Source: an uncultured Lachnospiraceae bacterium (GTDB taxonomy: Bacteria > Bacillota > Clostridia > Lachnospirales > Lachnospiraceae). From it: a DNA stretch of 7,949 nucleotides. The position numbers were made by a program, and so were the translations under genes. The notes under the pieces were generated by a model. It saw only the letters and a list, made by a program, of their open reading frames with translations. It had not been told where the DNA came from and searched no databases. Positions 5,690-7,949 of this stretch are shown here, piece by piece. The first letter of the stretch is position 1. Each line of letters opens with the position of its first letter. The stretch lies in the NCBI GenBank assembly GCA_947565255.1, contig CANOFI010000099.1:1-7949 (forward strand). The letters run 5' to 3'.

Positions 5690-6885
5690 TTGCAGGCCCT
5701 CCTTTCGCGGCGGGTAACGAGCACAAGCCCGATGAGCAGAAATCCGGCTGAAAAAAGCAGCAGGGAAAAAAGCTCTTTGCGGGCCAAACCGGTATCTGTC
5801 AGCAAGGTTCCAAATAACCGGTGCAGAAAATGCGCTGGGAAGGCTGTGCCGGCCAGACGGATCGCCTGCGGTAAAAATGCAGAAGGAATCAGGCAGCCGC
5901 TGCAGAAGGTACTGACAATTGCCGAAAAAAACAACAGAAGCGTTCCGGACATTTCATGCCGGGTAAGCTGGTAGCAAAACAGGGTCCAGCATGCGCAGAA
6001 CAGTGCGAGCACCAGTACAACCGGAATGCACTGGTAAAAAAACATCTGTGTGCCAAGGCACAGCCAGAGCAGGGCGCACCATACCAGCAGGTAGAAGAAC
6101 AAAAGGACAAAAAGCTTTGCGAGCAGGCGCAAAGGGGCATAAAGCTTTTTGCGCGAAAGGAGAATGCCAAGACTTTCTTTTTCCAGCCGCGCAAATCCGC
6201 CGAGGGACATTCCCGGCAGCAGAACAAGCAGTACCAGACCGGAGCTGAAATAAAAGTCTTTTGTGGACAGAGCCCCGGTGGAAGAAATCTGTTTTACCTC
6301 AAATAATTGTCCGCGGATGAAAGCAGTGTACATTGTGTTTTCGTTAATAAAATCGTAATGTCTGCCGCGTTTTTCCTTAAATTTATATTTTTCATACAGA
6401 TCATGAATGGTGTATATATCCGCCTGCGCATAGCTTAAAATCCGGGAAGCCGTATTTGCCAGTTCTTTAAAAAGTAGCTGTTCAATTCCGGGTTCTCCGG
6501 AAAAAGTGACGGTGGCAGGCGTGTTTTCACCGCTGACAATATCGTCGGTAAACCCCTTTGGAAAATGGATAAATGCCGCCGCTTTTTTTTCCTCGACCAG
6601 GCGCCTTGCCGTTTTTAAGTCGGTGGACAAAAGCTCACAGAATGTGTTGACGCTCTCGGAGGACTGCAGATACTGCAGCCCCAAATCCATCAGTGGTGTT
6701 TCATCTTCGATGACAAGAGCAATGGTCACTTTGTCCGCGGCAGAGTCCTGGTAAAGCAGTTTTGTACCATAAAAAGCAATTGTACCGGCCAGAATGGCCA
6801 GCACAATTGTTGCAAGGATGAGTTTCGGCATAAGCTGAAACATTTTTTTAAATTGTAACCAGAGATAAATAAAAAATGTATTCAT
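5686..6885 (-). CDS. ABC-2-type transporter permease (first of a pair)
   Basis: This 399-residue integral membrane protein has the same topology as the gene after it: helix 1 at about 21-40, a soluble extracytoplasmic domain at about 41-210, then helices near 211-230, 253-276, 284-306, 313-335 and 371-390. FCSGCLIPSAFLPQ (327-340) followed by a Pro-containing loop (AFPAHFLHRL) is the typical ABC-2 permease pattern of S-G-x-x-x-P-x-x-x-L-P. It probably forms a heterodimer with the permease encoded after it, which overlaps it by four bases. The ribosome binding site is weak: AGGG lies about ten bases before the ATG at 6885. The preceding gene on this strand ends 52 bases upstream, and I see no promoter between, so they are likely one transcript. 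No ATPase is present locally; substrate unknown. Confidence 0.85.
   Translation of the reverse strand: MNTFFIYLWLQFKKMFQLMPKLILATIVLAILAGTIAFYGTKLLYQDSAADKVTIALVIEDETPLMDLGLQYLQSSESVNTFCELLSTDLKTARRLVEEKKAAAFIHFPKGFTDDIVSGENTPATVTFSGEPGIEQLLFKELANTASRILSYAQADIYTIHDLYEKYKFKEKRGRHYDFINENTMYTAFIRGQLFEVKQISSTGALSTKDFYFSSGLVLLVLLPGMSLGGFARLEKESLGILLSRKKLYAPLRLLAKLFVLLFFYLLVWCALLWLCLGTQMFFYQCIPVVLVLALFCACWTLFCYQLTRHEMSGTLLLFFSAIVSTFCSGCLIPSAFLPQAIRLAGTAFPAHFLHRLFGTLLTDTGLARKELFSLLLFSAGFLLIGLVLVTRRERRACK
5697..5705 (-). promoter_or_regulatory. Ribosome binding site of the second permease
   Basis: AAAGGAGGG on the minus strand, seven bases before the start at 5689 and inside the end of the upstream permease gene. 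It is stronger than the first permease's own site, consistent with an expression level set partly independently of coupling. Confidence 0.75.
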
Positions 6886-6937
6886 GGTAAACTGCCCTGC
6901 TTCCGGTTATAGAAATTGTTCAATGTACAGACATGAT

Positions 6938-7949
6938 TTATTTTGCTGCATATTCCTTAGTAAATATCATCTCACCGTTTGCATCAATGTATTCAATTAC
7001 AACAACCGGATTATTTACGGATACGACAGTTTTCAAAGACGCTGCTGTCTGTACAAAGACGTCCGCCTGCTTTGCTGCCTCGCTCTCAAGCATTTCTGCC
7101 ATGCCGTCTTCTTTTACAAGAGTATCATATTTGTAGGAATAAATCAGTTTGTTGCCTTCGCCTCTCATATCGATACTCATTCCCATACCGTCAAACGAAT
7201 TCTTTAAGGAATTCAGCTGGGACTGTATTTCCGAAGATGCAACATATTCTTCCATGGAGGAATAGAGCCCTAAAGAGGCATCATTATTGTTAGTATCATT
7301 GTTGTTATTATCATTAGAAAAGTCGTCCGTGTCGTCATCAGACAGCCGGTCGTCATCATCATCAGAGAAATCGTCCGTGTCGTCATCAGTCAGCCAGTCA
7401 TCGTCATCATCGGAAAAATCAGTGTCGAAGTCAGAATAGTCGTCAAGTCCTCCTGAAACTCCCTGTGAAAATCCCTTTGCAAAGCCCTTCCAGAATTCAT
7501 CAAGCAGAGTCACAATGTCTTTTCCGCTTATGTCAGACAAAACGGTGGAGAGCAGGGAATTCTGCTTTAATTCTTTCAATAATTGATCGCTCTGTTCTTC
7601 GGTCATGTTCAGCAAATCGTATTCTGTTCCGGATGGCTTTTTTACTTTATCCGTCAGCGCACCGTAATACATTTCGCCGGAAAGCTCCACGGTATAGGAT
7701 TCATCGTCTGCATTCAGTGCAATTTTCATTGTATCATAGGAGGTGGTAAAGCCAACTCCTTTTTTCACATCCTTGTAAGACCCGTCAGCTGAAAGGGTGA
7801 AGCTTAATGGAGAGCCAAACGTATCCTCGTCGCCGGAAAGCTTCATAGATATGTCAAAGGTGTCATCCTTTGGATGATATGTGCTGGCGCAGTTAAGCGT
7901 CATCATTTCTGCTCTATCCTCAGAAATGCTCATGTTCAGCTCCGTAGTC
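6938..7949 (-). CDS. Surface-type protein with Asp-rich repeat linker and DUF4854-like C-terminus (5' partial)
   Basis: The frame runs off the right edge without a stop, so the true start lies outside; the internal ATG at 7933 is unlikely to be it. Counting from that Met, residues 1-95 look beta-rich (SFTLSADGSYKD, YTVELSGEMYY). Residues 101-160 are helical (TEEQSDQLLKELKQNSLL). Residues 164-218 are an Asp/Asn-rich repeat linker. Residues 222-331 (from YSSMEEYVASSEIQSQLNSL to NNPVVVIEYIDANGE) resemble DUF4854 as I recall it, a domain of unknown function found in Lachnospiraceae proteins. The acidic linker and beta-rich body suggest a secreted lipoprotein or membrane-anchored surface protein. 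The signal peptide cannot be checked here. It precedes two ABC permeases by 52 bases on the same strand, so it may be an accessory component of that transporter. The frame is certain; the surface location is inferred. Confidence 0.75.
   Translation of the reverse strand, partial: TTELNMSISEDRAEMMTLNCASTYHPKDDTFDISMKLSGDEDTFGSPLSFTLSADGSYKDVKKGVGFTTSYDTMKIALNADDESYTVELSGEMYYGALTDKVKKPSGTEYDLLNMTEEQSDQLLKELKQNSLLSTVLSDISGKDIVTLLDEFWKGFAKGFSQGVSGGLDDYSDFDTDFSDDDDDWLTDDDTDDFSDDDDDRLSDDDTDDFSNDNNNNDTNNNDASLGLYSSMEEYVASSEIQSQLNSLKNSFDGMGMSIDMRGEGNKLIYSYKYDTLVKEDGMAEMLESEAAKQADVFVQTAASLKTVVSVNNPVVVIEYIDANGEMIFTKEYAAK
7274..7417 (-). repeat. 48-bp in-frame repeat encoding an Asp-rich 16-residue unit
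   Basis: Minus-strand copies at 7417-7370 and 7369-7322 encode FSDDDDDWLTDDDTDD and FSDDDDDRLSDDDTDD. A third, degenerate copy (7321 to about 7274) begins FSND and turns into an Asn-rich run (NDNNNNDTNNND). The Asp-to-Asn change from GAT/GAC to AAT/AAC is a single base per codon, so the third copy probably decayed from the same unit. The tract forms a highly acidic, probably disordered linker that could bind divalent cations. Confidence 0.85.

Noticed and set aside
5465..6306. Several + strand open frames opposite the two permeases
   Set aside because: Shadows of the minus-strand genes: Arg/Lys/Gln-rich translations without domains or ribosome binding sites, opposite well-supported membrane proteins.

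Overview
The window looks like a chromosomal segment of a Gram-positive gut anaerobe, most likely Clostridia of the Lachnospiraceae type. This is inferred from strong AGGAGG-type ribosome binding sites, intermediate to low GC, and a C-terminal domain resembling DUF4854, a family I know mainly from that group. No rRNA or other taxonomic marker is present, so the placement is tentative.

It falls into two parts. The left part (about 1-2285) is AT-rich and accessory in character. It holds a two-gene module of unrecognised function on the + strand. The first gene (10-897) encodes a protein with a Gly/Ser-rich N-terminus, a hydrophobic middle and a helical C-terminus. The second (from 904) encodes a coiled-coil protein whose reading frame is cut by one in-frame amber codon at 1477-1479. 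The same frame then runs on for 168 codons, through nearly three 84-bp repeats, to a C-terminal membrane anchor ending at 1986. Next comes the broken remnant of a DUF3368/PIN-like toxin gene (2014-2281), with at least two frameshifts.

The right part (about 2320 to the end) is more GC-rich and has ordinary chromosomal genes. A MATE exporter (- strand, 2321-3718) and an L-fucose mutarotase fucU (+ strand, 3958-4398) are transcribed divergently from a compact 239-bp region. That region has two recognisable promoters with a shared core around their -10 boxes, plus a stem at the predicted 5' end of the fucU transcript. Converging on fucU is a - strand operon, read from the right edge leftward: a partial surface-type protein with an Asp-rich repeat linker and a DUF4854-like C-terminus (6938-7949), then two ABC-2-type permeases (5686-6885 and 4514-5689) that overlap by four bases. 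No ATPase for this transporter lies in the window; it may lie upstream, beyond the right edge.

The most interesting item is the amber-interrupted, tail-anchored coiled-coil gene and its unidentified partner. Either a recent nonsense mutation has cost the protein its membrane anchor, or readthrough makes both a soluble and a membrane-bound form. The sequence alone cannot decide, though a recent mutation is the simpler reading.
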